64,000 nucleotides of DNA from Shimia sp051201625 (GCF_051201625.1 NZ_CP179203.1:3968001-4032000); one strand, 5' to 3'. Shown: positions 35,585 through 44,637, counted from the stretch's first letter. Made by a program: numbers and translations. Notes: generated by a model from the sequence alone, not told the origin.

Positions 35585-36811
35585 TTGGAAGAAAATAAGT
35601 CTAGTTTCTTAAAATTTACCGAACGATTTTTTCGGTTGGGTGGCGGGTTTTTGGTAAGTGAAGACAACCCGTATTTTGTCCCAACTGATATGCTTGAAGC
35701 TCAAAGCGACCAGTGGGCTGACGGGTTCCTTTCACTGGCCCATTACGACTATTTGGGCTTGATGCATCACCCTGACACAAAAGAAGCCGCAAAAGCCGCG
35801 ATTGATGCTAACGGAACCGGAGTGGGTGCCTCGCGCCTTGTTGGAGGTGAGCGCTTAGGGCACCAAGCCTTTGAGAAAGATCTGGCAGACTTTTTACGCG
35901 TTGGCGGTGTCCTAACCATGATCTCCGGATACCTGACAAATGTCAGCGTTATAGGTCTAATAATGCACCACAAAGACTTGGTGATCGTTGACGAACTCGC
36001 GCACAACTCGATCATGGTTGGCGCTCAAGGTGTGAAGTCAGATGTTGTATCGTACAAGCACAACGACCTTGATGACCTCGACCGCATTCTCGCAGAGCGT
36101 CGTGCCGACTACAGCCGCGTGCTAATCTGCACCGAAGGTCTGTTTTCAATGGACGGGGACATCACCGACCTACCAAAGTTGCTAGAAATCAAGGAACGTC
36201 ACGACGCTTGGCTTTTACTTGATGAAGCGCACTCATATGGCGTTTTAGGCGCGACTGGTCGGGGCCTTTGCGAGCACTTTGACGTTGATCCGGAGCGGAT
36301 CGACATGTGTATTGGTACGCTATCCAAGAGTTTTGCTTCAGCGGGCGGATTTCTCGCGGGCAACAAGAAAATCGTTGAATGGCTTCGTTATGGCCTCGCT
36401 GGATTTATTTACTCTGTCGGGCTGCAACCGGCCACCGTTGCAAGTTCACACGAAGCCCTGCGGATCATGCGTCGTGAACCGGAACGAGTGGTGCGACTGC
36501 GCCGAAACTCTAAAATGTTCCTTCACAAAGCAAAAGATGCCGGACTGAACACTGGAACAGCGATTGGTGAAGCTGTAGTTCCCGTAATGTTCGATTCACC
36601 TATGGAGTGTGTCCGTGTAGCCAAAGAGTTGATGGATCAGGGAATATATGCGCCACCTGTGATCCAAATTGGTATCCCGAAGGATTTACCTCGCATCCGG
36701 TTTTTCCTGTCGGCCTCTCACTCAGAAGCCGATATTGATCGCGTAATCAACGCGCTAGTCCAAGCTTCAGGTGGTTCGCTTGGAGTGCGGGATCGCCTCA
36801 GCGCGGAATAA
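35585..36811 (+). CDS. Alpha-oxoamine synthase, probable serine palmitoyltransferase
   Basis: 408 residues, fold-type I PLP enzyme. Key residues are the stacking His in DELAHNSI (H140), Asp213 and His216 in LLDEAHSYGVLG, and the Schiff-base Lys248 in IGTLSKSFASAGGF. This family (SPT, KBL, BioF, ALAS) condenses an amino acid with an acyl thioester. The assignment to SPT comes from the 3-ketosphinganine-reductase-like gene three genes on; BioF-type use cannot be excluded from this sequence alone. The start is TTG with GGAG 8 bp before. It should act at the cytoplasmic face, making 3-ketosphinganine from serine and palmitoyl-CoA or acyl-ACP. Its stop overlaps the next ATG by one base. Confidence 0.78.
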   Translation: MEENKSSFLKFTERFFRLGGGFLVSEDNPYFVPTDMLEAQSDQWADGFLSLAHYDYLGLMHHPDTKEAAKAAIDANGTGVGASRLVGGERLGHQAFEKDLADFLRVGGVLTMISGYLTNVSVIGLIMHHKDLVIVDELAHNSIMVGAQGVKSDVVSYKHNDLDDLDRILAERRADYSRVLICTEGLFSMDGDITDLPKLLEIKERHDAWLLLDEAHSYGVLGATGRGLCEHFDVDPERIDMCIGTLSKSFASAGGFLAGNKKIVEWLRYGLAGFIYSVGLQPATVASSHEALRIMRREPERVVRLRRNSKMFLHKAKDAGLNTGTAIGEAVVPVMFDSPMECVRVAKELMDQGIYAPPVIQIGIPKDLPRIRFFLSASHSEADIDRVINALVQASGGSLGVRDRLSAE

Positions 36812-37449
36812 TGCTAATGTCGTTGTCTCGCCTGCCTACATTTATAATGTTTGGGATGTTGCTGTTGATGCTGGCTTTCCTTGTCAGCCTTCCAGCCAAG
36901 GCCTTCGCCAAGCCAAGCATAAAGTTGATCTCGACGAGCGCCTCCACAACGTTACCAAAGGCAAAAACCGGATTTCCACACCCAAATGATCCAAATCAGC
37001 TTTTCTTTGTTCAGCGCACATCAAACGCAAACACAATTGTGTACGCAGCCCAGTTTGACGCCAATGGAGAACTTAACAAACGTCGCCCAGTGATCGCATA
37101 TTGGAGGCGCTATGCCGAACAAGGTCAGACAATGCCATTACGCTGGTACGAACGCGTTTTTGGATTCGGAGTTCGGGCACGACGAAATCCAAAGGGTGAC
37201 GGTTACTTTGTTTCCTTTAATGCCATGCGCAACCACACAGTCGAGTTGCGGCAATCCGGACCTTTTGAAGCCAGCCTCTGGACACGGTACAACAATCGTG
37301 ATTTTGAGCTTGTTTATGGATATTTGGACCTTGATGAGAAAAGCTTACTTCCCAAGGTCGATCGCCTGCGCTTGTACACTACGACAAAAGGTACCAGGGG
37401 CTACTTTACACATTTAATTGCCGTTTCAGGCGGAGAATACCAAGAATGA
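36811..37449 (+). CDS. DUF4833-like exported or anchored protein
   Basis: 212 residues. A hydrophobic N-terminal segment (about residues 8-30, ending near PAKAFA) acts as a signal or anchor. The rest is a compact soluble domain with FPHPNDPNQLFFVQRTSNAN, VIAYWRRYAEQGQ and a YFTHLIAVSGG end. The pattern of QLFF.QR..N.NTIVYAA then P.I.YW.RY matches DUF4833 as I remember it, a family found beside inositol-lipid genes in Bacteroidetes. No enzymatic role is known. Coupling is tight on both sides (TAATG with the SPT-like gene, ATGA with the inositol-phosphate synthase gene), so it should serve the same pathway in the periplasm. Confidence 0.6.
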   Translation: MLMSLSRLPTFIMFGMLLLMLAFLVSLPAKAFAKPSIKLISTSASTTLPKAKTGFPHPNDPNQLFFVQRTSNANTIVYAAQFDANGELNKRRPVIAYWRRYAEQGQTMPLRWYERVFGFGVRARRNPKGDGYFVSFNAMRNHTVELRQSGPFEASLWTRYNNRDFELVYGYLDLDEKSLLPKVDRLRLYTTTKGTRGYFTHLIAVSGGEYQE

Positions 37450-38567
37450 CATCTGAAGCTGAAGCCTCTCATATTCGTACTGTAATCGTAGGCGTGGGAA
37501 ACTGTGCCAGTTCGCTGATTCAAGGCGTCGCCTACTGTCGAGAGATGGGAGAGGATGCGGTTGGCGTGAGCTTCCCAAATCTTGCAGGCTTTAAACCGGA
37601 GGACATCGAACTGGTTGCTGGTTTTGATGTCGACTCGCGAAAGGTCGGTAAGTCTCTCGGTGAGGCAGCCTTCGCGGAACCCAACTGCACGGAGAAATTT
37701 TATACAAAACTAAGTGGACAGACGGCTAAGATTCACCGAGGCCCAGATCTCGACGGTGTCTCATGGCACATGCTGCAAAACCCCGCTGATCGCAGTTTCC
37801 GGTTATCGCAGGAGCCGGCACTTTCTAAAGTTGAAATCGTCGCTAAACTCAAAGAGCTTGACGCTGAAGTAATGATCATCTTTTTGCCAGTGGGATCTCA
37901 AAAAGCAGTTGAGTTTTACGTGGAATGTGCACTGGAAGCCGGTGTGGCCGTAGTTAACGGAATCCCTGTATTTATTGCATCGCACCCAGTCTGGGCCGAA
38001 AAATTTCGCAATGCAGGCGTTCCAATATTGGGCGATGATTTCAAAGCTCAGTTTGGCGCAACGATTGTTCATCGCACCATAGCTAACTTGGCCGAGATGC
38101 GTGGGGTCGAGATAGATCGCACATATCAACTGAATGTTGGTGGCAACACCGACTTTCTAAATATGACTGAGCAGGATCGGTTGGCCAAAAAACGTGAAAG
38201 CAAAACCGAGGCAGTGCAGGCTGTTTTGCATGATCGACTGAAAGACACTGACATTCGCATCGGCCCATCAGACTACGTGCCTTGGCTGAACGACAGGAAA
38301 GTCGCATATGTACGACTGGAAGGTCGTCTTTTCGGCGGTGCCCGTACCAATATCGAAATTCGCCTTGACGTTGAAGACAGCCCAAATGCTGCCGCAGAAG
38401 CCATTGTAGCCATTCGACTAGCGCGCATCGCAAAAGATCGTGGCATGTCAGGTCCCATTCAAGAAGCCAGCGCCTTCTTATTCAAGCACCCACCTGAGCA
38501 GATAGAAGACACAGACGCCCATGACGTGATTTTGAATTTCGTCAAAGGGGGCGAGGCCCCAGTTTAA
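37446..38567 (+). CDS. ino1: Myo-inositol-1-phosphate synthase
   Basis: 373 residues, the short form found in actinobacteria and archaea. It converts glucose-6-phosphate to inositol-1-phosphate using NAD. The N-terminal NAD site is TVIVGVGNCASSLIQG. Core blocks are PILGDDFKAQFGATIVHRT, LNVGGNTDFLNM and FGGARTNIEIRLDVEDSPNA, all characteristic of the family. Inositol synthesis is unusual in Rhodobacterales, and its place between DUF4833 and a ketosphinganine reductase points to inositol as a lipid head group. It overlaps the previous gene (ATGA) and the next one (TAATG). Confidence 0.9.
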   Translation: MTSEAEASHIRTVIVGVGNCASSLIQGVAYCREMGEDAVGVSFPNLAGFKPEDIELVAGFDVDSRKVGKSLGEAAFAEPNCTEKFYTKLSGQTAKIHRGPDLDGVSWHMLQNPADRSFRLSQEPALSKVEIVAKLKELDAEVMIIFLPVGSQKAVEFYVECALEAGVAVVNGIPVFIASHPVWAEKFRNAGVPILGDDFKAQFGATIVHRTIANLAEMRGVEIDRTYQLNVGGNTDFLNMTEQDRLAKKRESKTEAVQAVLHDRLKDTDIRIGPSDYVPWLNDRKVAYVRLEGRLFGGARTNIEIRLDVEDSPNAAAEAIVAIRLARIAKDRGMSGPIQEASAFLFKHPPEQIEDTDAHDVILNFVKGGEAPV

Positions 38568-39361
38568 TGCGTCCGGCATTTGTAACAGGTGGCTCCAGTG
38601 GCATCGGATTAGCCGCAGCCCTTCTGTTGGCAAAAAAGGGTCATGACATCGCATTATTCGCGCGCGACACAGTAAAGCTAGCCAACGCGCGCCGATCGAT
38701 CCTAGCGGCTGCGCCACAAATTACTGTCTGTGAGTTTCCAGTTGACGTCAGTGATCGTAACGCAATCACGAGCGCTGTTGAGGAAGCAGCCTCAAAGCTT
38801 GGTTGCCCAATGATAGCAATTGCCAGTGCTGGAGTTGCATATCCCGGCCTGTTCACCGAACAGCCATTAGAGCATCACGAACGGCAGATGGCGGTGAACT
38901 ACTTCGGCACCCTTTATTTTACTCATGCCGTGACAAAATTGATGTCGAAGGCAGACGGTGGACAAATTGGTTTGATCTCATCCGGAGCAGCATTCGTTGG
39001 AATTTACGGGTACGCAGCCTACGCACCATCAAAATTTGCCCTGCGCGGCTTGGCCGAAGTTCTGCGACTAGAACTCGAAGCACAAAATATTTCGATCACC
39101 GTCTGTTATCCGCCAGATACCAAAACACCACAGCTTGAGGTTGAAAACGCAACCAAACCCGCAGCAACCGCTGAATTTACCCAAGGCGGTGGTTTATGGA
39201 ATGCCGAGGCAGTCGCCCTAAAACTTATTGAAGGCATGGCAAAGGGCCGACTTGTGGTCACACCCGGCCCTCAAATGCTCGGATTAAGTTGGTTTGGGAG
39301 TTTAATCGCACCTGTTTTACGATCGTATCAGCGACGATTGATCCGAAAGCACAGTTCATGA
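38567..39361 (+). CDS. SDR reductase resembling 3-ketodihydrosphingosine reductase
   Basis: 264 residues, classical short-chain dehydrogenase. Cofactor motif TGGSSGIG (7-14), catalytic Ser139 in LISSGA, Tyr152 and Lys156 in YAPSK. After the active site it carries CYPPDTKTP (180-188) and N-x-T-K-P (194-198). That YPPDT.TP...EN.TKP string is a hallmark I associate with eukaryotic KDSR/Tsc10 enzymes. It should reduce 3-ketosphinganine made by the gene at 35585 to sphinganine, with NADPH. It is placed in one operon with that gene and overlaps both neighbours. Confidence 0.8.
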   Translation: MRPAFVTGGSSGIGLAAALLLAKKGHDIALFARDTVKLANARRSILAAAPQITVCEFPVDVSDRNAITSAVEEAASKLGCPMIAIASAGVAYPGLFTEQPLEHHERQMAVNYFGTLYFTHAVTKLMSKADGGQIGLISSGAAFVGIYGYAAYAPSKFALRGLAEVLRLELEAQNISITVCYPPDTKTPQLEVENATKPAATAEFTQGGGLWNAEAVALKLIEGMAKGRLVVTPGPQMLGLSWFGSLIAPVLRSYQRRLIRKHSS

Positions 39362-40242
39362 ACATCGGTTTAACGATCGAGCAACTTGCCCTTTTTGGTA
39401 TAACTCTTCTGATCGTTGGATATGTCGTCTTAGGGGTCATGGCGCTCATTCCAGCCACACGAGTGATTTCTCGCGAATTGATACAAATCTTTTTCAGCGC
39501 AACCCTCATCGCACTTGTTCTTATCTCAGCAGGATTATTGGGAACTCCGGGTGTTGTGTTGCTCGTGACGACTATTGCATTCAGGGTTGGTTATGAGGCT
39601 ACCGAGGTAAGGATTGGACCGGGAAAGCCAGCATGGACAGGCGGCCTGATCACTACGTCCATATGTCTTGCTGCGATGCTTGATCATCGCATCGCATTTG
39701 CTTTCGTTGTAGTTTGGCCGATCCTATTGTTCCGTCTCGCTCAAAAATCATCACAGGGAAAGAATGCAGACATATTGGACCTCCTTGTCTTTCCCATTCT
39801 CCCAATGGCACTAATGACCTACGGGGCAGTTTCTGAGGATTTGCGCGTTGCCATCATTGGAAGTTATGTTTTGGTGGAAATTTTCGACAGCTGCGCCTTA
39901 CTCTTCGGTAAACTTTTTGGGAAGCGCAAGGCGTTTCCGATCTTATCACCACAAAAAACTATTGAAGGTTTGGTTGGCGCGTTGGCTGGGATGTGCACGC
40001 TTACAGTGATTGGTGCAGCTTGGTTCAACCTTTGGTTACCCGGTCTCCTTGCAGCGGCTATCGCGGTTGCAATACTCGCAGTAGCGGGTGATTTGGCCGC
40101 ATCTAGATTGAAACGTATGGCCGGCATTAAGGATTACCCAATTTTGTTAAAACATCAGGGTGGACTGTTGGATTCTCTTGATAGCTGGCTTGCCGCCAGC
40201 GCAGGCTTGTCAATAATTTCATTTTTCATCAGATTACTGTGA
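39358..40242 (+). CDS. CdsA-like membrane cytidylyltransferase
   Basis: 294 residues, about eight membrane segments. A family-like block IFDSCALLFGKLFGKRKAFP and SPQKTIEG (about 175-204) precedes the C-terminal signature SRLKR (249-253), KD (258-259), HQGGLLDSLDS (266-276). Known CdsA proteins have HGG-x-DR-x-D there. Here an extra residue is inserted and the Arg is replaced, so the active-site loop is divergent. It probably activates a lipid phosphate with CTP. Phosphatidic acid is the default substrate; a phosphorylated sphingoid base or ceramide is a speculative alternative given the operon. The start at 39358 gives an ATGA overlap with the reductase gene. Confidence 0.75.
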   Translation: MNIGLTIEQLALFGITLLIVGYVVLGVMALIPATRVISRELIQIFFSATLIALVLISAGLLGTPGVVLLVTTIAFRVGYEATEVRIGPGKPAWTGGLITTSICLAAMLDHRIAFAFVVVWPILLFRLAQKSSQGKNADILDLLVFPILPMALMTYGAVSEDLRVAIIGSYVLVEIFDSCALLFGKLFGKRKAFPILSPQKTIEGLVGALAGMCTLTVIGAAWFNLWLPGLLAAAIAVAILAVAGDLAASRLKRMAGIKDYPILLKHQGGLLDSLDSWLAASAGLSIISFFIRLL

Positions 40243-40282
40243 TCATCTTGTCCTTGAAAAGCGCAAAGGCAACACTCGTGCC

Positions 40283-41398
40283 ATGAGCCTTTTAAACCCA
40301 ACAATCCGAATCCTTGCGCTTCCAATTTTGCGCCGGTTACTGCTCATATTGGCAGTCATCGAAGCCATTTTCTTGGCCGAAAGCTTTACCACCTTGTTGG
40401 AAGAAACTTTAAGGCACAACGGTGTTGCCGCAGATGTTTTCATTTTGTTACTATTCAAGACCCCTGAGATCCTCGACCTGGCACTCGCAATCGGTATGCT
40501 CGTCGCCGTTTTTTTCGTTGTTACAGATGCACGAAATCGTGGTGAGATGCTTATTCTTGCATCTAGTGGTGTTCGTTGGAGCCGCATCATAAGGCTCGTC
40601 CTATTTGTTGGGTGCATCGGGGGATTGATGAGTTTTGTGACGGCTGGCGTGCTTTGGCCAATGACAAAATATGCGGGACGCTTGAAGATGGCAGATATCC
40701 GCGCAGACTATATTGTTAGCCTCATCGAGCATCCAGGTCCGCAAAGCTCTGGCCAAACAATTCGAAATGTCACATTTGTCGCGACACCTCCGGCTGATAA
40801 TGAACAACGTCGCGGTCAACTGTTTGTTTTCCAGCCTGATATCAACAATGAATGGCGTGCGCTGCAGTCGCGAAACTGGAACGTGTCAAAACCTGACCAA
40901 ACAGGTCAACGGCTGATCAAACTTGAGGGACTCTCTGCGTATCAAGCGCCCTATCCCGACACAAACCAGCTGTATCACCATGTTAGCACGTTTAATGTCG
41001 AGGATGCAGATTTTGCTTTCAGGATGTCAGACGTGACTACACCCCCACACCGATCACGATCAAAAACAGAGCGTATACTGGGAATTTCATCCGACGAAAC
41101 GCCGCGGATTACAAGGCTGACAACCCGCGCCTTGATGGTGCCTATGGCAGCATTGCTAGCTTTGGCGGCCATAATCGCCGGTGGTGCTGGACTTGGACGC
41201 TTTATAGCATTGCCACTCGCGGCACTCACTCTATTGACTAGTGATGTTTTGGCGCGATCACTTTTAGCAAGTGCCATTGAAACAGTTTCAGCACCATTTT
41301 TATTAGCACTAGCAACGTTGATTTATCTTGGCCCACCACTCACGTACCTGATCCTCAAAGGCGAAGCTTTGATGTTCCCGTCAGGACGTCGCACATGA
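40283..41398 (+). CDS. LptF-like (YjgP/YjgQ family) lipid export permease
   Basis: 371 residues with the LptF/LptG layout: three N-terminal membrane segments (about 10-35, 50-80, 100-125), a periplasmic beta-jellyroll-sized domain (about 130-270) and three C-terminal segments. TDARNRGEMLILASSGVRW is the cytoplasmic coupling-helix region typical of the family. In the Lpt system such proteins pass LPS from the inner membrane to a periplasmic bridge with the LptB ATPase. Placement 40 bp after a CdsA-like gene inside a sphingolipid-type operon suggests either a second, dedicated transporter or the only LptF of the cell; the window cannot decide. Confidence 0.8.
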   Translation: MSLLNPTIRILALPILRRLLLILAVIEAIFLAESFTTLLEETLRHNGVAADVFILLLFKTPEILDLALAIGMLVAVFFVVTDARNRGEMLILASSGVRWSRIIRLVLFVGCIGGLMSFVTAGVLWPMTKYAGRLKMADIRADYIVSLIEHPGPQSSGQTIRNVTFVATPPADNEQRRGQLFVFQPDINNEWRALQSRNWNVSKPDQTGQRLIKLEGLSAYQAPYPDTNQLYHHVSTFNVEDADFAFRMSDVTTPPHRSRSKTERILGISSDETPRITRLTTRALMVPMAALLALAAIIAGGAGLGRFIALPLAALTLLTSDVLARSLLASAIETVSAPFLLALATLIYLGPPLTYLILKGEALMFPSGRRT

Positions 41399-42525
41399 AC
41401 TGGCGTGCGCATACTGGCGTGGCGGTCCGTGAATTGGTCTGGCACTACCTGCAAGCAATTGGATTTTTCATGTTTGTTCTCTTGGTTATTGCATTAACCA
41501 TTGACCTTACAGACAATTTAGACGGAGTTTTGAAACGTGCCGATGAATTGAGAGATCCCACTTGGTTGGTACTGTTGAAGTATCTCTTTTTCAGATCTGT
41601 AGACATCATAACACGACTTTTATCCATGGCTGCGCTTATTGGCGGGGGTGTAGCCACAGCATTAAGACATCATCGCATGGAGGACATCGTTTTAGATGCG
41701 GCAGGAGCTTCCCCCTCTATTGTGCTGAGCGCTTTATGCATGGTTGGCGTAATGATGGGAGTGGTTCAGGGTTCCTTTCAAAACTGGTTACGTCCCATTG
41801 TTGTTCAACAGCAGGTAGAAATGAACCTGGGCAAACTTGGGGGCTGGTTTGGTGAAACTGAGTTGCCGAAACATGTATGGGTTACATCCAACAGCCAGAC
41901 ACTGCGTGCAAAAATCACTCGTGGCAGTCAACCAAAAATATCAGATGTGACCATTTTTAACGGTGTCGACCAACCCTCACTTGGGAGTATCACTTTTGCA
42001 CAACACGCTGTTCCTTTCGGAAAGGATGGCCAATGGAGGCTTGAGAACGCCGTAGTTTGGACGAAGGAAGGCAACATCGAAAATAAGACATCAAAGTTTG
42101 AATTTCTTGAAGTCGACTTGCCGATTAATATAGAGCGTGTGCAGTGGTATGACGTTCACACTTATTACATTCCGAACCATGCGTTGCGACAGATTGCGCA
42201 ACTTCCACAACTTGAATTTTCTTACGGCGCAATGACAACTCTGGCTGTTCGCAAAGCAGCGTTTTTTCTTCCAGCAGTTTTTGCACTTTTTGGTACTAGC
42301 CTGGCTATGGCGGGGCGCAGAGGACGTAGGCTGGCACCTTTCCGGTTACTTGTTCTTGCCACAATTGGGTATGTCACCGTGGTGTCGGTAAAGGTACTCT
42401 GGGCATTGGGAATGCACGGTCGAATGGAGCCGTTCCTTGCCGCGACGACTTCAATCTGGCTCGCCTTTGGGCTGTCTGTTCTTTTGCAACTTCAACAGGC
42501 TGGATACTTATCACGTACCAAATAA
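41395..42525 (+). CDS. LptG-like (YjgP/YjgQ family) lipid export permease
   Basis: 376 residues, partner of the preceding gene and coupled to it by ATGA. Same topology: three membrane segments, a periplasmic domain (about 135-275) and three more segments. The coupling region reads HHRMEDIVLDAAGASP. Its stop is preceded by YLSRTK. It ends by overlapping the tail of the convergent nucleotidyltransferase gene by 15 bp. It would form a heterodimer with the LptF-like protein and need an LptB-type ATPase encoded elsewhere. Confidence 0.8.
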   Translation: MNWRAHTGVAVRELVWHYLQAIGFFMFVLLVIALTIDLTDNLDGVLKRADELRDPTWLVLLKYLFFRSVDIITRLLSMAALIGGGVATALRHHRMEDIVLDAAGASPSIVLSALCMVGVMMGVVQGSFQNWLRPIVVQQQVEMNLGKLGGWFGETELPKHVWVTSNSQTLRAKITRGSQPKISDVTIFNGVDQPSLGSITFAQHAVPFGKDGQWRLENAVVWTKEGNIENKTSKFEFLEVDLPINIERVQWYDVHTYYIPNHALRQIAQLPQLEFSYGAMTTLAVRKAAFFLPAVFALFGTSLAMAGRRGRRLAPFRLLVLATIGYVTVVSVKVLWALGMHGRMEPFLAATTSIWLAFGLSVLLQLQQAGYLSRTK

Positions 42526-43281
42526 ATTATCTGGGATGAAATTCTCAGATTTTTGGATCAAAGGCCATATTCTGCTAACCGCACGAGCATACATTTTCTC
42601 ATCATCGATCTCAGTCCAAGCCAGGTCTTTTATCAAAATGGCTTCAATATCCGTCTTTTTGGCCAATTCTATAATCGAAGACTCGTAATCAGACTTCGGA
42701 TCACGCGCTAGTACCACTTCCGCAGCGTTCTTCAGGTTTTCGACCTGAATTTTAGAAAAACACGTGATACCAACCAGTTCGCCGAAGTGATCGCCAGCAT
42801 GGGCGTGGATATCCTTGGACATCGTGTTGAATACTGCTGTGCCCTTTTCCCCGTTTCTCACCCAAATATAGACCTCGTCAGATGCACTTGTCTGCCCAGA
42901 TAAAATAATTCGGGTCCGATCGAATGTGACAGGTGCTAACGCACGAGCCTCATAAACGATATCACTCTCAAGCAAAACAACTGGGCCATCCAGTCGCTGT
43001 AACCCCGTCATCAGTGAAAGAAGACTGCCCGTGGTTTCGTACACCGGATTGTGTATTAGCTCCACATCGTCTTGGCCCCCAAACAGTGCCTCATATTGGT
43101 CGCACAGATGACCGGTCACAATTCGGATATCTTTGATGCCCCGTTGACGCAGTAATTTAACCGAGCGCACGACTAGGGGTTCATCACCAATTTTTAGCAA
43201 ACCCTTTGGCATCAGGCGGCCTGCCGATCCCATACGAACACCACGCCCAGCGGCAAGAATTAAAGCGCTCATTTCAACCAT
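42511..43281 (-). CDS. Nucleotidyltransferase of the CTP:phospho-head-group type
   Basis: 256 residues. The nucleotide-binding start is LILAAGRGVRMGS followed by MPKGLLKIGDEPL. Middle motifs are NPVYETTGSLLSL and VVLLESDIVYE, which recall LicC-type phosphocholine, 2-aminoethylphosphonate and inositol-1-phosphate cytidylyltransferases rather than hexose-1-phosphate enzymes. It would make a CDP-linked head group. Candidate substrate in context: inositol-1-phosphate from the gene at 37446, or a product of the FGGY kinase at 45757. The start at 43281 (MVEMSAL) is preferred, with a longer one at 43302. It is convergent with lptG and divergent from the PimA-like gene. Confidence 0.72.
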   Translation of the reverse strand: MVEMSALILAAGRGVRMGSAGRLMPKGLLKIGDEPLVVRSVKLLRQRGIKDIRIVTGHLCDQYEALFGGQDDVELIHNPVYETTGSLLSLMTGLQRLDGPVVLLESDIVYEARALAPVTFDRTRIILSGQTSASDEVYIWVRNGEKGTAVFNTMSKDIHAHAGDHFGELVGITCFSKIQVENLKNAAEVVLARDPKSDYESSIIELAKKTDIEAILIKDLAWTEIDDEKMYARAVSRIWPLIQKSENFIPDNLFGT

Positions 43282-43524
43282 TAAAAATTCTTTCAGAAGC
43301 ACCCAAAAAACACCGGAAACTTAAGTGAGAGTACGGTTTTCCGCAAGATGAATAGGTCAACCTTACACTCGATTTCCAGTTTGCCCACCTGCCAACCCGT
43401 ACTCTGTCGAAAAAGCTAAATTTATGATTGGAATGATACTGTTTCGGGCACAAGCATATGGAAGTTTTTTTCGTTCTGGATTAGGTCGATAGTCAGTTTC
43501 GTTTATTCTTGCCAGAGTGATTGA
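43282..43524. promoter_or_regulatory. Divergent promoter region
   Basis: About 240 bp, AT-rich, between the nucleotidyltransferase (minus) and the glycosyltransferase (plus). It should contain both promoters. No operator palindrome or RNA element is recognised. Confidence 0.4.
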
Positions 43525-44637
43525 ATGAAAATCGTTCAGATCGTGCCATATTCCATGAACCGTCCGGGCGGCGTTCAGAGCAATGTCCGTGATCTTAGTG
43601 CTTGGCTACGTTCTCAAGGTCACGAAGTGCGCATCGTCGCACCAAACGACGGCAGTATGACCCAGCCTGAGATAAAAACACTGGGCAATGTCCGCAATGT
43701 TTCTATTCATGGAACACGGTTTGAGTTGTCTCTCGCACGACGCAGCGAACTAACTGCCTGTGTGTCTGAACTACGCGAGTGGGGGGCACAGGTCGCGCAT
43801 CTGCATACGCCCTGGACTCCAATGCTAGTTTGGCAAGTTTGGCGGGCACTGGGTGTACCAGCTATTGCGACATTTCATGCCACAGTGCCCACAAGCACCA
43901 GATTTGATCCAGTGTCTTGGGCGCTTCGCAAAAGTACTGGGTATTTCAACAAGCGATTAAAGAAGATTATCGTGCCATCCGAAGCCCCTCAAGACCAGTG
44001 GAAAAACTTTGGCGCGAACCCAGTTCCACTCATTTTACCGCCAACTATAGACCTATCAACTTGGCGTCAGGCTGCGCGGTCACAAAAAAAATCTCAATCA
44101 TTTTCAGCTATTTACATAGGTCGTCTGGAGGAAAGAAAAGGCATTCGCGTTTTATTGGAAGCCTGGAAGTTAGTGCAACAAAAACGTCCTGACATTCAAC
44201 TAACGATCGCTGGAAGTGGTCCTGAGGATCAAATGCTTCACAATATGGTTCGTAATAATCATATTCGTGGGGTGGCGTTCCATTCACCACCTGACAATGC
44301 CTGCGCCCGAGAGATGGTCGCCAAAGCTAATCTTCTTATCGCTCCGGCCCTCCACGGGGAAAGTTTTGGTCTGGTGCTTGTCGAAGCCATGGCTGCAGGT
44401 ACCTTGCCAGTAGCAGCCGCCAACAGTGGGTTTTCCACAGTTCTGTCCGGAATGGGTCAAAATCTGCTTGTCCCACCCGGCGAAGCCGAACCTCTTGCGA
44501 ACAAAATACTTGAATTAGCCGAAAGCAAGTCAATGAGGGCGCAAATGTGTAAGTGGGCACAAACCGAGTCGCATCGATTTGACGTGAGAACAGTTGGGCC
44601 AAAGTATGAGGCGCTCCTCCAAGCAGCCTTAAATTAA
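43525..44637 (+). CDS. Glycosyltransferase family 4, PimA-like
   Basis: 370 residues. The N-terminus MKIVQIVPYSMNRPGGVQSN, with LSAWLRSQGHEVRIVAP, closely follows the start of PimA, the enzyme that puts mannose on phosphatidylinositol. The donor half has IYIGRLEERKGIRVLLEAW, LTIAGSGPED and ESFGLVLVEAMAAG with the EX7E glutamates. An inositol-phosphate synthase and a phosphatidyltransferase nearby make an inositol-lipid acceptor attractive. GT4 enzymes are diverse, so the exact sugar and acceptor are not established. Its end overlaps the convergent Stealth gene by 4 bp. Confidence 0.75.
   Translation: MKIVQIVPYSMNRPGGVQSNVRDLSAWLRSQGHEVRIVAPNDGSMTQPEIKTLGNVRNVSIHGTRFELSLARRSELTACVSELREWGAQVAHLHTPWTPMLVWQVWRALGVPAIATFHATVPTSTRFDPVSWALRKSTGYFNKRLKKIIVPSEAPQDQWKNFGANPVPLILPPTIDLSTWRQAARSQKKSQSFSAIYIGRLEERKGIRVLLEAWKLVQQKRPDIQLTIAGSGPEDQMLHNMVRNNHIRGVAFHSPPDNACAREMVAKANLLIAPALHGESFGLVLVEAMAAGTLPVAAANSGFSTVLSGMGQNLLVPPGEAEPLANKILELAESKSMRAQMCKWAQTESHRFDVRTVGPKYEALLQAALN

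Noticed and set aside
35585..36811. BioF (biotin synthesis) assignment
   Set aside because: No other biotin gene is near, while a ketosphinganine-reductase-like gene is in the same operon. BioF-like activity is not excluded by sequence alone.
39289..40242. Longer CdsA-like gene beginning at 39289
   Set aside because: It would overlap the reductase gene by about 70 bp. The start at 39358 gives the usual ATGA coupling.
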